From: CAYZED01 sp964477445
Lineage (GTDB): Bacteria > Bacillota > Clostridia > Lutisporales > Lutisporaceae
Reading direction: 5' to 3'
Length of the DNA stretch: 52,931 bases
Assembly (NCBI GenBank): GCA_964477445.1
Contig: CAYZED010000018.1
Span: 1 to 52,931 of the forward strand
Made by a program: the position numbers and the translations under genes. This document shows positions 16,456 to 26,450 of the stretch, one piece after another. Each line of letters starts with the position of its first letter. Within the stretch, counting starts at the first letter, position 1. The notes below the pieces were generated by a model that was not told the DNA's origin, made no database searches, and saw only the letters and a program-made list of their open reading frames with translations.

Positions 16456-17637
16456 ATGAAAGATATACAAGGAGTTAACTGGTTAAGTATAAAAAGGTAT
16501 AAATGGCTGATTATCTTTTTAACAGTGTTTTTTTTCATGGAAATAGCTATAATTCCCATATGTGAAGTTAACGCAGATACAGCTGCTCAAATAGAACAAA
16601 AAAATCGAGAAAAAAAGGCAGTACAAGACAAGCTAGCAGAAACAAGACTAAAAATACAGCAGGAAAAGGCGCACAAGTTGCAGGTTGCAAGACAGCTAAA
16701 CGAATTAGATTATCAACTAAACGCTGCTAATTCAGCGCTGTATAAAGTAGAAAATAATCTTTCCGTTATTGAAAATCAAATTGGAATAACCACAAGGGAA
16801 CTTGAGCGAGCCGAGAGAGATTCTCAGACCCAGTACGTACTTTTGAGAAAAAGAGTCAGGGCGATGTATTCACTTGGGATACAAGGTTACGCATCAGTTA
16901 TACTTTCAGCGACTAGTTATTCGGATTTTGTTACTAGGATGAATTACCTCTCAAAGATTATCAAGTATGATAATGAGGTTCTAGCAAAACTGAAAAGATA
17001 TCAAGAAACTGTCACTCAAAAAAGAAATGAACTAAAAATTCAACAAAATAACAAAACAAAAGCAAAAGCAGATTTAAATGTTAAAAAAAACATAGTTTCG
17101 AATGCTTATTCAGCAAAAAATAGAATACTTTCAGATATCTCAAAGAATTTAAAAGATTTATTAGAGCTTGAAGAAAAATTTATTACTGAATCAAATAATA
17201 TCGCAAAAGAGATATTAAAACTCCAAACAGCTGAAAAATACGCTGGAGGATCGATGGCATGGCCAGCACCTGGATATTATACTATTACATCATCATTTGG
17301 GATGAGATTACATCCTATTTTAAAGGTTTATAGAATGCACACGGGAATTGATATTGGAGCTCAATCAGGTGCGAACATAGTTGCAGCAAATGCTGGGAAA
17401 GTTATGTTTGCAGGATATAATTCATCATATGGTAATTATATAATTATTGACCACGGCGGAAAAATTGCCACAGTTTATGCACATTCATCAAGACTTTTAG
17501 TTAAGTCGGGCACATTAGTGAATAAAGGAACAGTAATAGCGAAAGTCGGAAGCACCGGCTCTTCTACGGGGTCACATTTACATTTTGAGGTTCGTGTTAA
17601 TGGTTCAGTGGTTAATCCACTCAACTATCTAAAGTAA
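16456..17637 (+). CDS. Coiled-coil M23 peptidoglycan endopeptidase
   Basis: This 393-residue secreted protein has a hydrophobic signal or anchor at about 14-36 (ending near CEVNADTA), a long coiled coil at about 41-260 and an M23/LytM domain at about 280-390. The zinc/catalytic motifs HTGIDIG and HLHFEV are intact, so it should be an active peptidoglycan hydrolase. The design and the position 8 bases after ftsX match EnvC/PcsB/CwlO-type partners that FtsX activates through the coiled coil. Confidence 0.9.
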   Translation: MKDIQGVNWLSIKRYKWLIIFLTVFFFMEIAIIPICEVNADTAAQIEQKNREKKAVQDKLAETRLKIQQEKAHKLQVARQLNELDYQLNAANSALYKVENNLSVIENQIGITTRELERAERDSQTQYVLLRKRVRAMYSLGIQGYASVILSATSYSDFVTRMNYLSKIIKYDNEVLAKLKRYQETVTQKRNELKIQQNNKTKAKADLNVKKNIVSNAYSAKNRILSDISKNLKDLLELEEKFITESNNIAKEILKLQTAEKYAGGSMAWPAPGYYTITSSFGMRLHPILKVYRMHTGIDIGAQSGANIVAANAGKVMFAGYNSSYGNYIIIDHGGKIATVYAHSSRLLVKSGTLVNKGTVIAKVGSTGSSTGSHLHFEVRVNGSVVNPLNYLK

Positions 17638-17690
17638 TAAACTAATTTATTTAATAAACTATATTAATTAATAAACTAACTTAAGCAATA
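17636..17690. repeat. 17-base tandem repeat between M23 hydrolase and ctpA
   Basis: Three 17-base units start at 17636, 17653 and 17670, each beginning AATAAACT, and a partial fourth begins at 17687. The first unit overlaps the stop codon of the hydrolase. There are no spacers, so it is not a CRISPR array. It resembles the other intergenic minisatellites in this window. Confidence 0.7.
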
Positions 17691-17715
17691 AAAAGAAATT
17701 TTGGAGGAAAAAACT

Positions 17716-18909
17716 TTGATAGACAGAAAGAAAATAGGTATAATTGGTTTTTCTACTTTTGCGATAATTGTTACAGTTTCATATTTGTTCATGTTTGTTT
17801 TTGGAATAAAAATACTATTGGTTCCGAAGGCAAAATACGATAATTATCAGTCACTTAGCAAACTTACGGAACTGCAAACGTATATCGATAAAAACTATGT
17901 AGAAAAACCTAATGATGCAACGCTTATGGAAGGCGCGATAAAGGGAATGTTTCAGGCCCTTAATGATCCATATTCCGTATATTTTACTGAAAAAGAATAT
18001 AAATCATTTAATGAAAGTATGTCTGGTGAATATGGGGGAATAGGCGTTATTGTAACAACGGGCGATGATGGATATGTATTAGTTGTGGCACCTATAGAAG
18101 ATACACCAGGAGCACGAGCGGGCTTAAAGACAAATGACAAAATCATTAAAGTTGATGGAGTCGACATAAAAGGTATTACAATTGATGAAGTTGTCACAAA
18201 AATGAAAGGAACCCCTGGCACGAAGGTTCATATTTCAATATTAAGAGGAACAGAAAAAACATTAAGAGAAATAGATTTAGTAAGAGAATTAATTAAATTA
18301 AAAACAGTCAAACCTAAGATGTTACCAGATGGGATTGGTTACATTAAACTAACAATGTTTGATGTTGACACTTATAAAGACTTTCAAACTGCGACAAACA
18401 CACTTATGAATCAAGGGATGAGAGGGTTGGTACTTGACCTTAGACAAAATCCAGGTGGGTATATGAATCAAGCAATTGATATAGCGGATATGTTGATGGA
18501 TAAAGGATTGGTAGTATACACGCTTGATGCAAAAGGTAAGAGAGTTGATTATAGTTCTAAGGATGGAAAACTGGATGTTCCTTTTGTAGTGTTAGTAGAT
18601 GGCGGAAGTGCCAGCGCTTCAGAGATTTTATCAGGCGCGATTAAAGACAGAAATATTGCTGAATTAATCGGCGAAAAAACGTTTGGAAAAGGCGTAGTAC
18701 AGACTGTGGAATCCTTAAAAGATGGTTCGGGATTTAAGTTAACTACCCAAAAATACTACACACCAAATGGAATTGATATTAACAAAAAAGGTATTATGCC
18801 AAACATTGAAATTAAACCATTGGAAGTTAAAACTGGCGTGGATCCACTATCGGTTGAAGACGTTCAACTAAACAAAGCAGTGGAAGTCCTAAAAACGAAG
18901 ATGAAATAA
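17716..18909 (+). CDS. ctpA: Carboxy-terminal processing protease (S41), CtpA-like
   Basis: This 397-residue S41 peptidase has one N-terminal membrane helix, a PDZ domain at about 95-180 (EYGGIGVIV...GLKTNDKIIKVDG) and the catalytic core with nucleophile Ser in DGGSASASEIL and the general-base Lys in GEKTFGKGVVQ. Such proteases cleave secreted or envelope proteins from the C-terminus, and CtpA/CtpB genes commonly follow ftsEX-M23 genes. TTG 17716 is preferred because GGAGG (17703-17707) is 8 bases upstream; the earlier in-frame TTG overlaps that site. Confidence 0.92.
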   Translation: MIDRKKIGIIGFSTFAIIVTVSYLFMFVFGIKILLVPKAKYDNYQSLSKLTELQTYIDKNYVEKPNDATLMEGAIKGMFQALNDPYSVYFTEKEYKSFNESMSGEYGGIGVIVTTGDDGYVLVVAPIEDTPGARAGLKTNDKIIKVDGVDIKGITIDEVVTKMKGTPGTKVHISILRGTEKTLREIDLVRELIKLKTVKPKMLPDGIGYIKLTMFDVDTYKDFQTATNTLMNQGMRGLVLDLRQNPGGYMNQAIDIADMLMDKGLVVYTLDAKGKRVDYSSKDGKLDVPFVVLVDGGSASASEILSGAIKDRNIAELIGEKTFGKGVVQTVESLKDGSGFKLTTQKYYTPNGIDINKKGIMPNIEIKPLEVKTGVDPLSVEDVQLNKAVEVLKTKMK

Positions 18910-18912
18910 ATG

Positions 18913-18948
18913 AAAAGTCTGTGCGATTTACGTTGCACAGACTTTTTT
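18913..18948 (+). terminator. Rho-independent terminator after ctpA
   Basis: AAAAGTCTGTGC (18913-18924) pairs perfectly with GCACAGACTTTT (18935-18946), and the T-run continues. It ends the ftsEX-ctpA operon. Confidence 0.9.
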
Positions 18949-18989
18949 CATTTCATTTTAATAATTATAGTAAAAAGTGCCTTCGTGCT

Positions 18990-19997
18990 TCACGCCATTC
19001 CACTAAAGAAAATATACCAAATAAAAATCGCATATAATACTCCCCCAAAGCAGAGGAAGTACGGACTTACATAGTTTTTAGCTCTTAACCACAAAAGATT
19101 TACAATTGCTGAAGAAAATGCCAGAAGTGCTGATAACATTGTTATTCCATCAAGTGCCCATGGGGTGAATGAAATACCAAAAGCAACAGGTATACAGCTC
19201 TGGAAAACCATAGCGCCCGTGATATTTCCAAGTGCTAATGTATCTTTTTTCTGTCTAATCCAAATAATACTGTTTAGTTTCTCTGGTAATTCAGTAGCTA
19301 TTGGCGTGATTATTATTGAAAGAATTAAAGCTGACATACCAAGTGTCATACTAACATTTGATGTATATTTAACAAAGGCTTGTGCACCTATTATAATTCC
19401 TGCAAGAGAGATAATAATTTGAATTGCAACAGGAAGCATTGTTGGCTTCAATTTGAATAACCTTGTTAAATAAAGAGGATCTAAATTATGTTCACCCTCA
19501 GCGTCATCAGCTAGAGTAAGTTTTACATAAAATACATACGCTATAAGAAGTCCTATTGAAACTGCATATCTAATCAAAATAAAATCTCGTACAAATGTTG
19601 TTGCAATTGCTACACCATATACTGCGATAAAGAAGGTTAGGTCACGTTTCATAGTAGAAACATCTGCTGTAATTTTTTGGCTTCTCCTTCCACGGGAAGA
19701 GTATACAAAAACTGCCACTCCAGTCACAAAGAAGGCGAGTGTAGAAAGCATAAATGGAGCGCCAGCAATAGCACCTATTCCTATATCATGCGAACTAGCC
19801 GTTGCGGTGAACATTATTGCTATAATCGGGATTATTGTTTCGGGAAGTGCGGTACCCACAGCAGCTAGGACACTTCCGACAGCGCCATGTGAAAGATTTA
19901 ATAGCTTTCCGAGCCATTCGACAGCATTTGCAAAAAGGATACATGAAGCGAGAATAAACATAAGACTTCCGACTAGTAATAGAACATCAATTAACAT
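18990..19997 (-). CDS. CaCA-family sodium/calcium (or manganese) exchanger
   Basis: This 335-residue integral membrane protein has two inverted alpha-repeats of the Ca2+/cation antiporter superfamily: GTALPETIIP near residue 50 in the first half and PIATELPEKL in the second, with the cation-coordinating Glu in each. About ten hydrophobic helices are visible. GGAGGG precedes the ATG. A yybP-ykoY-type leader upstream suggests that the physiological substrate includes Mn2+, with export as the role. Ca2+ transport remains possible. Confidence 0.88.
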   Translation of the reverse strand: MLIDVLLLVGSLMFILASCILFANAVEWLGKLLNLSHGAVGSVLAAVGTALPETIIPIIAIMFTATASSHDIGIGAIAGAPFMLSTLAFFVTGVAVFVYSSRGRRSQKITADVSTMKRDLTFFIAVYGVAIATTFVRDFILIRYAVSIGLLIAYVFYVKLTLADDAEGEHNLDPLYLTRLFKLKPTMLPVAIQIIISLAGIIIGAQAFVKYTSNVSMTLGMSALILSIIITPIATELPEKLNSIIWIRQKKDTLALGNITGAMVFQSCIPVAFGISFTPWALDGITMLSALLAFSSAIVNLLWLRAKNYVSPYFLCFGGVLYAIFIWYIFFSGMA

Positions 19998-20028
19998 AAA
20001 AACCCTCCGTATTTAATAGTTTTGAGAA

Positions 20029-20148
20029 CAAAAAAAACTTTTAGCGCAAACTAAAAGTCTCGTTCAACCTTAAAATAGGTCCCGTGAACCAGAAACTTAC
20101 GTTTCGTAATGGTGGCAAACGACGTAGAACTACTCCCTCTCAAGTAAT
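20029..20148 (-). promoter_or_regulatory. yybP-ykoY-type manganese riboswitch with terminator
   Basis: Read on the minus strand, the leader contains GAGAGGGAGUAG near the 5' end, CGUC and GCCACC in the middle, CGGGACC, and the 3' block GAACGAGACUUUUAG. These match the conserved pattern of yybP-ykoY Mn2+ riboswitches. The 3' block doubles as the left arm of a terminator (ACTTTTAG with CTAAAAGT, then eight T), so ligand binding should prevent termination and turn the exchanger on. The assignment is by remembered consensus; a covariance-model scan would settle it. Confidence 0.75.
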
Positions 20149-20151
20149 TAA

Positions 20152-20179
20152 ATATTATCATATAGAAAAATTATGTCAA
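20152..20179 (-). promoter_or_regulatory. Promoter of the riboswitch-exchanger transcript
   Basis: On the minus strand TTGACA (complement of 20174-20179) and TAATAT (complement of 20152-20157) are 16 bases apart. Transcription would start near 20145, right at the first conserved riboswitch helix. Confidence 0.65.
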
Positions 20180-20211
20180 TGCATTAATACTGAAAATATT
20201 AAACTTTCGAG

Positions 20212-20238
20212 TTGTGGAAAAACAAAATCAGTTATAAT
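20212..20238 (+). promoter_or_regulatory. Probable mfd promoter
   Basis: TATAAT lies at 20233-20238, about 43 bases before the mfd start. The best -35 candidate, TTGTGG at 20212-20217, is only 15 bases away, so only the -10 element is convincing. Confidence 0.45.
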
Positions 20239-20280
20239 ATGTAATAAGCAGAAAACAAATTTCTGGTTGGAGGATAACTC

Positions 20281-23200
20281 ATGACAGAAAATAAATTTGG
20301 GCTGAGTGAGCTCGCCGAACCATTAAAAAAAATTAATGAATACGTGAAATTAATTGAGTGGGCAAAATCAGGTAAGGGCATTAACCTAGCGCATGGCCTT
20401 TCAGATACACTTAAAGCACTTGTGATTTCATCAATAGCAAAAAACACAGGAAAACCAATAATCTTTATTACACATAACGAAATTCAAGCTAGAAAAATAT
20501 ATGAAGATATACTCTCTTTTATTCCTGGAAATACGGTGATATTACCGCCTGGGGATCTTGTATTTCATAGAATTTTTGCACGAAGTGGTGAAACTAGACT
20601 TGCACGACTGGCGGCTCTTGAGAGGCTCTCAGATGGAGGGCCTTTAGTGCTGTGTGCTTCAGTTGAAGCTATTATGTCGCCAATATCAAAGCCGGATATC
20701 CTTAATAATGCATTTAGGACAGCGCTGATGGATACAAATAATTCTAAGCGAAAAAAGAGTGTTTTGAGAAATGGATTAATTTATGAACCGATTTTGTTGA
20801 ATCGTGACTTAATTAAAGCAGGATATGAAAGAGTAGCTATTGTAGAAAATCATGGTCAGTTTTCATCGCGTGGAGGAATCATAGATGTTTTTCCTCCAGC
20901 TGAAGATGAACCAGTCAGAATAGAATTTTTTGATGATGAAATTGATACTATAAGAAGATTCGACCCTGAAAGTCAACGGTCTACAGGGACGATAGAAAAC
21001 ATTGAAATTTTTCCCGCATTCGAATTAATTCTTGATGAGAGCGAACTAAAAAAGATTGCATCGGCAATGAATGAAGAATTAAATGAAATGTCTTTAAAAG
21101 CTGGAAAAAAGAAGAATCAAGCAGCGTTGGTGCGCGAGAGCATTGGTGAAGATATCGAAAAACTTTCTCAAGGCATTATGATTGATGGCATCGAGAAATA
21201 TATTAACTATTATGATGGAAATACGGGTACTATTTTTGAGTTTTCAGAAGAAGCATTGATAGTAATTGATGAGAGCGATAGAGTTAAAGAGCGTTGCCAC
21301 GCAATTGAATCAGAAATGAATGAAAACATTAAGCAACTTCTTGAAAATAATAGAATACTACCTGGACAAGCGGTTAAGAACCATAATTTTGAGTGGTTAC
21401 AGTTTGAAATCAAAGGAAGAAAAACGCTAACACTTTCAAATTTGTTAAAAAACACTCAGGACTTTAGGCCTAATGATATTCATGGGTTTAACTGTAGGAG
21501 CATGCAACCTTTTCATGGTAGAATTTCACTGGTTGTTGAAGAAATCAATGGATGGAAAGGCAGAAATTACAGTATAGTAGTGTTGTCGGGCAATGAAGAA
21601 AGAGGACAACGACTAGCAGAAGCACTTCGAGATTCAGAACTTGAAGCCATATATATGGACAATTTAGAAAAAGCACCAAAACCAGGTCAAATCATTATTG
21701 TTCCAGGAACACTAAATGGTGGATTCGAATTTCCGGGACTAAAATATGCAGTTCTTAGTGACAGAGAAGTATATGCACCAAGTATTAAGAAGAAACCAAT
21801 AAAAAAAGGCGCACTAATAAAGATTTTCTCAGAACTTAAAATTGGCGATTTCGTGGTACATGAAAGCCATGGGGTTGGTCAATACTTAGGAATAGAAAAA
21901 ATAAAAATGAGTAATCTTGTAAAAGATTATTTGGTAATTAAGTATCAAGGAACTGATAAACTATTTATTCCTACAGATCAAATGGATCTTATACAAAGGT
22001 ATATTGGAAGCGAAGAACATGGACCTAAGTTAAATAAGCTTGGTGGAGCTGAGTGGGTAAAAACAAAAACAAAAGCTAAAGCAGCAATTGAAGCAATGGC
22101 GCGAGATTTAATGGAACTGTATGCTCTGCGACAGCAAATAAAAGGGCATATTTTTCCAGAGGATTCAAGATGGCAGAGAGAATTTGAAGACGCCTTTAGT
22201 TACGAGGAGACTTCAGATCAGCTAAAGTGTGTTGAAGATATTAAGAGTGATATGGAAAGCGACAAAGTAATGGATAGACTCCTCTGCGGAGACGTTGGTT
22301 TTGGGAAAACTGAGGTAGCACTAAGAGCCGTTTTTAAATGCATTACTTCGGGGAAACAGGCAGCGATTCTTGTGCCAACAACCATACTTGCGCAACAACA
22401 CTATAATACTTGCATTAAAAGATTTTCGAATTTTCCGATGAATGTCGGTCAGTTATCTCGTTTTAGAAGCGCCAAGGAAGTTGAAGATGTTACCAACGGA
22501 CTTAAAAAGGGCTCGATTGATTTAGTAATTGGGACTCATAGGTTATTATCAGAAGATATCGGGTTTAAAGATTTAGGACTTTTAGTTGTGGATGAAGAGC
22601 AGCGATTTGGTGTAATGCATAAAGAAAAAATCAAAAATTTAAGAAAAAATGTAGATGTCATAACTCTATCTGCGACACCTATTCCGAGAACACTTCACAT
22701 GTCCATGATTGGAGTTCGGGATATTAGTGTAATTGAAGAGCCGCCAGAAGAGCGTTATCCAGTCCAAACTTATGTAATGGAACACGATAATGATATTGTT
22801 AGAGAAGCACTTATTAGGGAGATTAGCAGAGGAGGACAAGTATACTATTTACACAATAAAGTGAGTTCGATCTCCCAGATGGCATCAAAAATTGCAGCGC
22901 TTGTTCCAGAAGCAAAGGTTGCTTATGCACATGGGAAAATGGCTGAACATCAATTAGAAAAAACCATGATGAATTTTTATAATGGAGAATTTGATGTGCT
23001 TGTATGCACTACTATTATTGAAACAGGTCTAGACATTCCAAATGTAAATACTATTATTGTATCTGATTCGGATAAAATGGGGCTTTCACAGCTTTACCAG
23101 TTAAGAGGAAGAGTGGGAAGATCAAATAGAGTAGCATATGCTTATCTAACTTATCAAAGAGACAAAGTTTTGACTGAAACAGCAGAAAAAAGGCTTGTCG

Positions 23201-23835
23201 CGATCAAAGAATTTACAGAATTGGGATCTGGATTTAAGATTGCAATGAGAGACTTAGAACTACGTGGTGCAGGAAATCTATTAGGAACATCACAAAGTGG
23301 TCATTTGGAGTCAATTGGCTATGAACTTTATATAAAAATGCTCGATGAAACAGTTAAACAATTAAAAGGTGAGGGGATTACAGAAGATGCTGATACACAG
23401 GTGGAAGTGTCGGTTGAAGCCCATATTCCAGATAGTTATATTAATGAATCTGCCCAAAAGATTGATGTTTATAGAAAAATTTCTTTTATTGAAAACAAAG
23501 AAGATATCAGTGAGCTTACGGATGAGCTTATAGATAGATTTGGAGATGTCCCATTACCAGTGCAGAATCTATTTATTGTTTCATATATAAGAAATAACTG
23601 CAGACGCGCAGGTGTTACTAATTTTAGTCAAAAGGAGAATGTTATTAAAGTGAAGTTTAAAGTTGGAGGTATTACACCAGAGCAAGCAATAAAATTAGCG
23701 GGTTATTATCCTGGGAAGCTACTCTTTAGCGCTGGGGAATTGCCATATTTCACTATCAAAATAACTAAAGAAGAAAGCCTTAAACCTATGCCGATTTTGG
23801 TGGAATTGGTGGAACATCTTTCAGGGAAAGCATAA
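20281..23835 (+). CDS. mfd: Transcription-repair coupling factor Mfd
   Basis: Mfd displaces stalled RNA polymerase and recruits UvrA. At 1184 residues it has family length. An N-terminal UvrB-like region is followed by the CarD-like polymerase-binding domain (KIGDFVVHESHGVGQYLGI), a RecG-like translocase with Walker A GDVGFGKTE and DEEQRFG, and the TRG and C-terminal domains. The ATG follows TTGGAGG. It starts the conserved yab region; pth and fin are not upstream and spoVT is not downstream, unlike in Bacillus. Confidence 0.96.
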   Translation: MTENKFGLSELAEPLKKINEYVKLIEWAKSGKGINLAHGLSDTLKALVISSIAKNTGKPIIFITHNEIQARKIYEDILSFIPGNTVILPPGDLVFHRIFARSGETRLARLAALERLSDGGPLVLCASVEAIMSPISKPDILNNAFRTALMDTNNSKRKKSVLRNGLIYEPILLNRDLIKAGYERVAIVENHGQFSSRGGIIDVFPPAEDEPVRIEFFDDEIDTIRRFDPESQRSTGTIENIEIFPAFELILDESELKKIASAMNEELNEMSLKAGKKKNQAALVRESIGEDIEKLSQGIMIDGIEKYINYYDGNTGTIFEFSEEALIVIDESDRVKERCHAIESEMNENIKQLLENNRILPGQAVKNHNFEWLQFEIKGRKTLTLSNLLKNTQDFRPNDIHGFNCRSMQPFHGRISLVVEEINGWKGRNYSIVVLSGNEERGQRLAEALRDSELEAIYMDNLEKAPKPGQIIIVPGTLNGGFEFPGLKYAVLSDREVYAPSIKKKPIKKGALIKIFSELKIGDFVVHESHGVGQYLGIEKIKMSNLVKDYLVIKYQGTDKLFIPTDQMDLIQRYIGSEEHGPKLNKLGGAEWVKTKTKAKAAIEAMARDLMELYALRQQIKGHIFPEDSRWQREFEDAFSYEETSDQLKCVEDIKSDMESDKVMDRLLCGDVGFGKTEVALRAVFKCITSGKQAAILVPTTILAQQHYNTCIKRFSNFPMNVGQLSRFRSAKEVEDVTNGLKKGSIDLVIGTHRLLSEDIGFKDLGLLVVDEEQRFGVMHKEKIKNLRKNVDVITLSATPIPRTLHMSMIGVRDISVIEEPPEERYPVQTYVMEHDNDIVREALIREISRGGQVYYLHNKVSSISQMASKIAALVPEAKVAYAHGKMAEHQLEKTMMNFYNGEFDVLVCTTIIETGLDIPNVNTIIVSDSDKMGLSQLYQLRGRVGRSNRVAYAYLTYQRDKVLTETAEKRLVAIKEFTELGSGFKIAMRDLELRGAGNLLGTSQSGHLESIGYELYIKMLDETVKQLKGEGITEDADTQVEVSVEAHIPDSYINESAQKIDVYRKISFIENKEDISELTDELIDRFGDVPLPVQNLFIVSYIRNNCRRAGVTNFSQKENVIKVKFKVGGITPEQAIKLAGYYPGKLLFSAGELPYFTIKITKEESLKPMPILVELVEHLSGKA

Positions 23836-23951
23836 ACCTGATTGTAGTAAAATAAATGTAAATACATATTATTTTAACTTGTGGATTTATGGCTAGTTAT
23901 ATACAATGTAGAGAGTGTGCAGAATTATAAGAAAATAAGGAGAAAGCATAA

Positions 23952-24926
23952 ATGAAAGAAAGAATCAGAAAGAGTTTATCATTAATTATAGTAATAGCGT
24001 TAACACTTGGTGTATTATCAGCGTGTACTTCAACGACGAATAAACCTGCTACTAACAATCCAAATGATAAAGTAATTGAAAAAGTAGGTAGCATCGAGAT
24101 AAAAAAATCCGAATTTGAAATAAATGTTAATATGTTCAAGAAACAATATGAAGAAATGAACCAAAGCGCGGTAGATTGGACGCAAGACGTTGGTGGTAAA
24201 ACTTTGATAGAATTAGCTGAAACACAAGTGCTTGAGGCTCTAATAAATAATAAAGTTCAAATTTTGATGGCTGAATCAAATAAGATTAAGACTAAAGAAA
24301 TTAGAACTTTGTATGATCAAGCAGTTAAGTATTATGGAGGAGAAACAAAGTTTGTGGATTTTTTAAAGAGTTTAAATATGACAGATCCACAGTTTAAAGA
24401 AATTGTAAGTGAGCAAGTTACTATAAATAAAGTAAAAGAAACACTAGTTGGAAACTTGAAAGCCACAGACGCAGAAGCTTTAAAATATTTCAATGCTAAT
24501 GCTAGTAGTTATGATGAAATCAATGCAGAACATATTCTTCTTAAGACTGAAGCTGAAGCAAACGCAGTAATTAAGAGACTTAATAAAGGGGAAGACTTTG
24601 GAAAGCTAGCTGTAGAACTATCTACAGATCCATCCGCAAAAACTAACAAAGGCGAATTAGGTTTCTTTAAAAAAGGCGCTATGGTAGCTGAATTTGAAAA
24701 TGCTGCTTTTGCATTAAAAGTTAACGAAATCAGTAAACCGATTCAGTCACAATATGGCTTTCACGTAATAAAACTATTGGCCATTAAGAAAGCAGCTTTT
24801 GCTGATCATAAAGTAGCGATTTTAACTCAACTAAATAATGAAAAACAAGATACAGAACTCCAAGAATTAATCACTACATTTAAAAAGGGGATAAAAATAA
24901 CATCTTATCCTGAGAATTTAAAATAA
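23952..24926 (+). CDS. prsA: PrsA-type lipoprotein peptidyl-prolyl isomerase
   Basis: This 324-residue extracellular foldase helps secreted proteins fold after export. The signal peptide ends in the lipobox LSAC with Cys25 as lipidation site. A SurA-like N-terminal helical region is followed by one parvulin (PpiC) domain at about 190-285 with AEHILLKTE and SQYGFHVIKLL. AAGGAGA precedes the ATG. It lies between mfd and yabN, where Bacillus has spoVT and yabM. Confidence 0.9.
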   Translation: MKERIRKSLSLIIVIALTLGVLSACTSTTNKPATNNPNDKVIEKVGSIEIKKSEFEINVNMFKKQYEEMNQSAVDWTQDVGGKTLIELAETQVLEALINNKVQILMAESNKIKTKEIRTLYDQAVKYYGGETKFVDFLKSLNMTDPQFKEIVSEQVTINKVKETLVGNLKATDAEALKYFNANASSYDEINAEHILLKTEAEANAVIKRLNKGEDFGKLAVELSTDPSAKTNKGELGFFKKGAMVAEFENAAFALKVNEISKPIQSQYGFHVIKLLAIKKAAFADHKVAILTQLNNEKQDTELQELITTFKKGIKITSYPENLK

Positions 24927-26387
24927 ATGAATAAGATTATTATAGTTGGATTAGGGCCTGGCGATAGTGGTAGCCTTAGCCTTTTGGCATATGAAACATT
25001 GAAATGCTCAAAAAACCTTTTCCTTCGAACAGAAAATCATCCCACGGTAGATTTACTAAAAGAAAAAGGCATCAAATACTCTTCGTTTGATCACTATTAT
25101 AACTCTTGTGAGAATTTTGATGATGTCTATGAGAAGATATGTAAAGACGTGGTTCTAAAGGCAGAAGAATTTGGTGAAATTGTATATGCTGTACCTGGGC
25201 ACCCATATGTGGCCGAAAAAACGGTTGAATTACTTAAAAAAAATGAAGACAAGGATATTGAGATAGAAGTAATAGGAGCGATAAGCTTCATTGATGCGGT
25301 TTTAACTAGCTTACATATAGATCCTGTAACAGGACTTAAGATTATTGACGGCTTAAGTCTTGACACCCAAAAACCAGATACGAGTTGTGGAAATATTGTT
25401 ACACAGGTATATGATAGGATGGTTGCATCTGAAGTTAAGCTTAAATTAATGAATACATATAAAGACGAATATGAAATTGTGGTAATAAAAGCCGCGGGCG
25501 TAAAAGGTATTGAAAGAATTGAAAAGATACCTTTGTATGAATTGGATAGATTAGATTGGGTTGATTATTTAACAAGTCTTTATCTTCCTCCTGCTAAAAT
25601 AGGCGAAGCTTATAAGAATATTGATGATTTAATTGATATTATGAATGTTTTAAGGGGTCCGAATGGATGTCCTTGGGACAGGGAACAAACTAGAGAAAGT
25701 CTTAAACCTTACTTACTCGAAGAGTCTTATGAGGTTCTCGAGGCTATTGAAAAGAATGATATTGATTTAATTATTGAAGAGCTGGGCGATCTTTTATTAC
25801 AAGTGATTTTTCACGCTCAAATTGCGTCTGAAGATGGCGAATTTGCACTGAGAGACATTACTGATGGGATAGTGAATAAACTTATTATAAGACATCCACA
25901 CGTTTTTGGAGATGTTAAGGTCAGCAATGAAAGTGGAGCATTAAAGAGCTGGGAAAAATCAAAAAGGGAACAAAAAGGAATAAATAACTATACGGATATG
26001 TTGTCTGTCATCCCTAAAAACTTACCTGAGTTAATGCGCAGTTATAAAGTTCAACAAAAAGCAGCAATCGCAGGATTTGATTGGGAAAGTATTGATGGAC
26101 CGCTTCTTAAATTAGAAGAAGAAATTGAAGAATTTAAAGAAGCGATTATTAGTGGTGAAAACGTTGATATTCTAGGCGAAGCAGGAGATTTATTGTTCTC
26201 TGTAGTCAATGTTTGCAGATTTCTAAAAGTACAGCCAGAGCTTGCACTTAGGGGCACTACAGAAAAATTTATAAAAAGATTTGAATTTATTGAACAAAAA
26301 GCCTTGCAAATAGGTAAAAAGCTTGATAAAATGAATTTGAAAGAAATGGATGTGCTGTGGGAAGAGGCGAAACACTTAGAGTTATAA
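24927..26387 (+). CDS. mazG: YabN: tetrapyrrole-methylase-like / MazG NTP pyrophosphohydrolase fusion
   Basis: This 486-residue two-domain protein has an N-terminal SAM-dependent methylase fold (GLGPGDSGSL, residues 5-14) of unknown substrate and a C-terminal MazG part from about 235. MazG hallmarks are RGPNGCPWDREQT, LLEESYEVLEAI and EELGDLLLQVIFHAQ, whose Glu/Asp residues bind Mg2+. It should hydrolyse abnormal or excess NTPs. The start immediately follows the prsA stop. The fusion is standard for Firmicutes. Confidence 0.93.
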   Translation: MNKIIIVGLGPGDSGSLSLLAYETLKCSKNLFLRTENHPTVDLLKEKGIKYSSFDHYYNSCENFDDVYEKICKDVVLKAEEFGEIVYAVPGHPYVAEKTVELLKKNEDKDIEIEVIGAISFIDAVLTSLHIDPVTGLKIIDGLSLDTQKPDTSCGNIVTQVYDRMVASEVKLKLMNTYKDEYEIVVIKAAGVKGIERIEKIPLYELDRLDWVDYLTSLYLPPAKIGEAYKNIDDLIDIMNVLRGPNGCPWDREQTRESLKPYLLEESYEVLEAIEKNDIDLIIEELGDLLLQVIFHAQIASEDGEFALRDITDGIVNKLIIRHPHVFGDVKVSNESGALKSWEKSKREQKGINNYTDMLSVIPKNLPELMRSYKVQQKAAIAGFDWESIDGPLLKLEEEIEEFKEAIISGENVDILGEAGDLLFSVVNVCRFLKVQPELALRGTTEKFIKRFEFIEQKALQIGKKLDKMNLKEMDVLWEEAKHLEL

Positions 26388-26450
26388 GCTTTTTACACAG
26401 TGTGCTTTCTGCAGGTTCTGCACAACATTTATTAAATGGAGGGATACGTA

